Assembly: GCA_946546075.1 (NCBI GenBank)
Contig: CAMNNV010000090.1
Span: 1-5,791, forward strand
Length of the DNA: 5,791 nucleotides
From: an uncultured Bacillota bacterium
GTDB lineage: Bacteria > Bacillota > Clostridia > Peptostreptococcales > Anaerovoracaceae
Direction of reading: 5' to 3'
The notes under the pieces: generated by a model
What the model was told of the DNA's origin: nothing
What the model saw: the letters and a program-made list of their open reading frames with translations, nothing else
Database searches by the model: none
Translations under genes and position numbers: made by a program
Shown: positions 5,657-5,791 of the stretch, in pieces
Layout of the letters: each line of letters opens with the position of its first letter
Numbering within the stretch: position 1 is the stretch's first letter

Positions 5657-5791
5657 CTATCCTAAATAGGAAAACGTCGCATGGGCTGTGGCGGTGAGTT
5701 TGCCTGTTTTCACGTCGTATGCTTTGCACTCTACTCTGCCCAGCTTCGAGCCGAGATGAACGACGGATGTCCGGAAATCGAATGCGTCTCC
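5657..5791 (-). CDS. Hotdog-fold thioesterase (PaaI/4HBT-like), C-terminal fragment at the window edge
   Basis: Only the last 44 residues are visible; the rest lies beyond the right edge. The stop is the TAG at 5659-5657. The fragment, including VVHLGSKLGRVECKAYDVKT (residues 10-29) and TATAHATFSYLG, shows the final antiparallel strands of a hotdog domain. The pattern of an early 'xVxHxGxxLGxVE' strand followed by 'GKLxAxAxxTF' is typical of acyl-CoA thioesterases of the PaaI type, which hydrolyse acyl-CoA or aryl-CoA thioesters. The catalytic residue region is not in the window, so substrate and activity cannot be judged. Coding on this strand is supported by the uninterrupted frame and the family match. 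Confidence 0.75.
   Translation of the reverse strand, partial: GDAFDFRTSVVHLGSKLGRVECKAYDVKTGKLTATAHATFSYLG

Overview
The window looks like a low-to-mid GC Firmicute, most likely class Clostridia. The support is a four-cysteine L28, an Asp23/Gls24 (YloU-type) gene beside recG, strong AGGAGG ribosome binding sites, a tetrahydrofolate riboswitch with an intrinsic terminator, and a small lipoprotein with a Firmicute-style lipobox. No insertion sequence, CRISPR array, tRNA or rRNA was found.

Layout. All genes but one are on the minus strand. Reading the minus strand from high to low coordinates: the C-terminal end of a hotdog-fold thioesterase (5657 to the right edge), a GNAT acetyltransferase (3545-4084), then a housekeeping cluster of rpmB (3192-3383), a YloU-like Asp23 gene (2724-3131) and recG (694-2724). 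The last gene is folE, which runs off the left edge. The single plus-strand gene (4217-5602) encodes a lipoprotein. It is transcribed divergently from the acetyltransferase and ends at a strong terminator (5609-5640) facing the thioesterase.

Regulation. The 218-base gap between recG and folE holds a complete regulatory unit. A promoter overlaps the recG stop codon. It is followed by an RNA that I could fold base by base into the tetrahydrofolate (folT-type) riboswitch, then by a terminator hairpin just before the folE ribosome binding site. This is a feedback circuit: FolE makes the first committed intermediate of folate synthesis, and the leader senses the end product. rpmB has its own near-consensus promoter and a roughly 110-base leader that can fold into a closed two-helix structure.

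The most unusual gene is the lipoprotein. Its sequence follows the M20 family dipeptidase PepD (Xaa-His dipeptidase, M20C) from end to end. However, nearly all metal-binding and catalytic positions are replaced, and the segment carrying the bridging aspartate is shortened. It therefore reads as an exported, membrane-anchored pseudo-peptidase whose function cannot be inferred from the fold alone.
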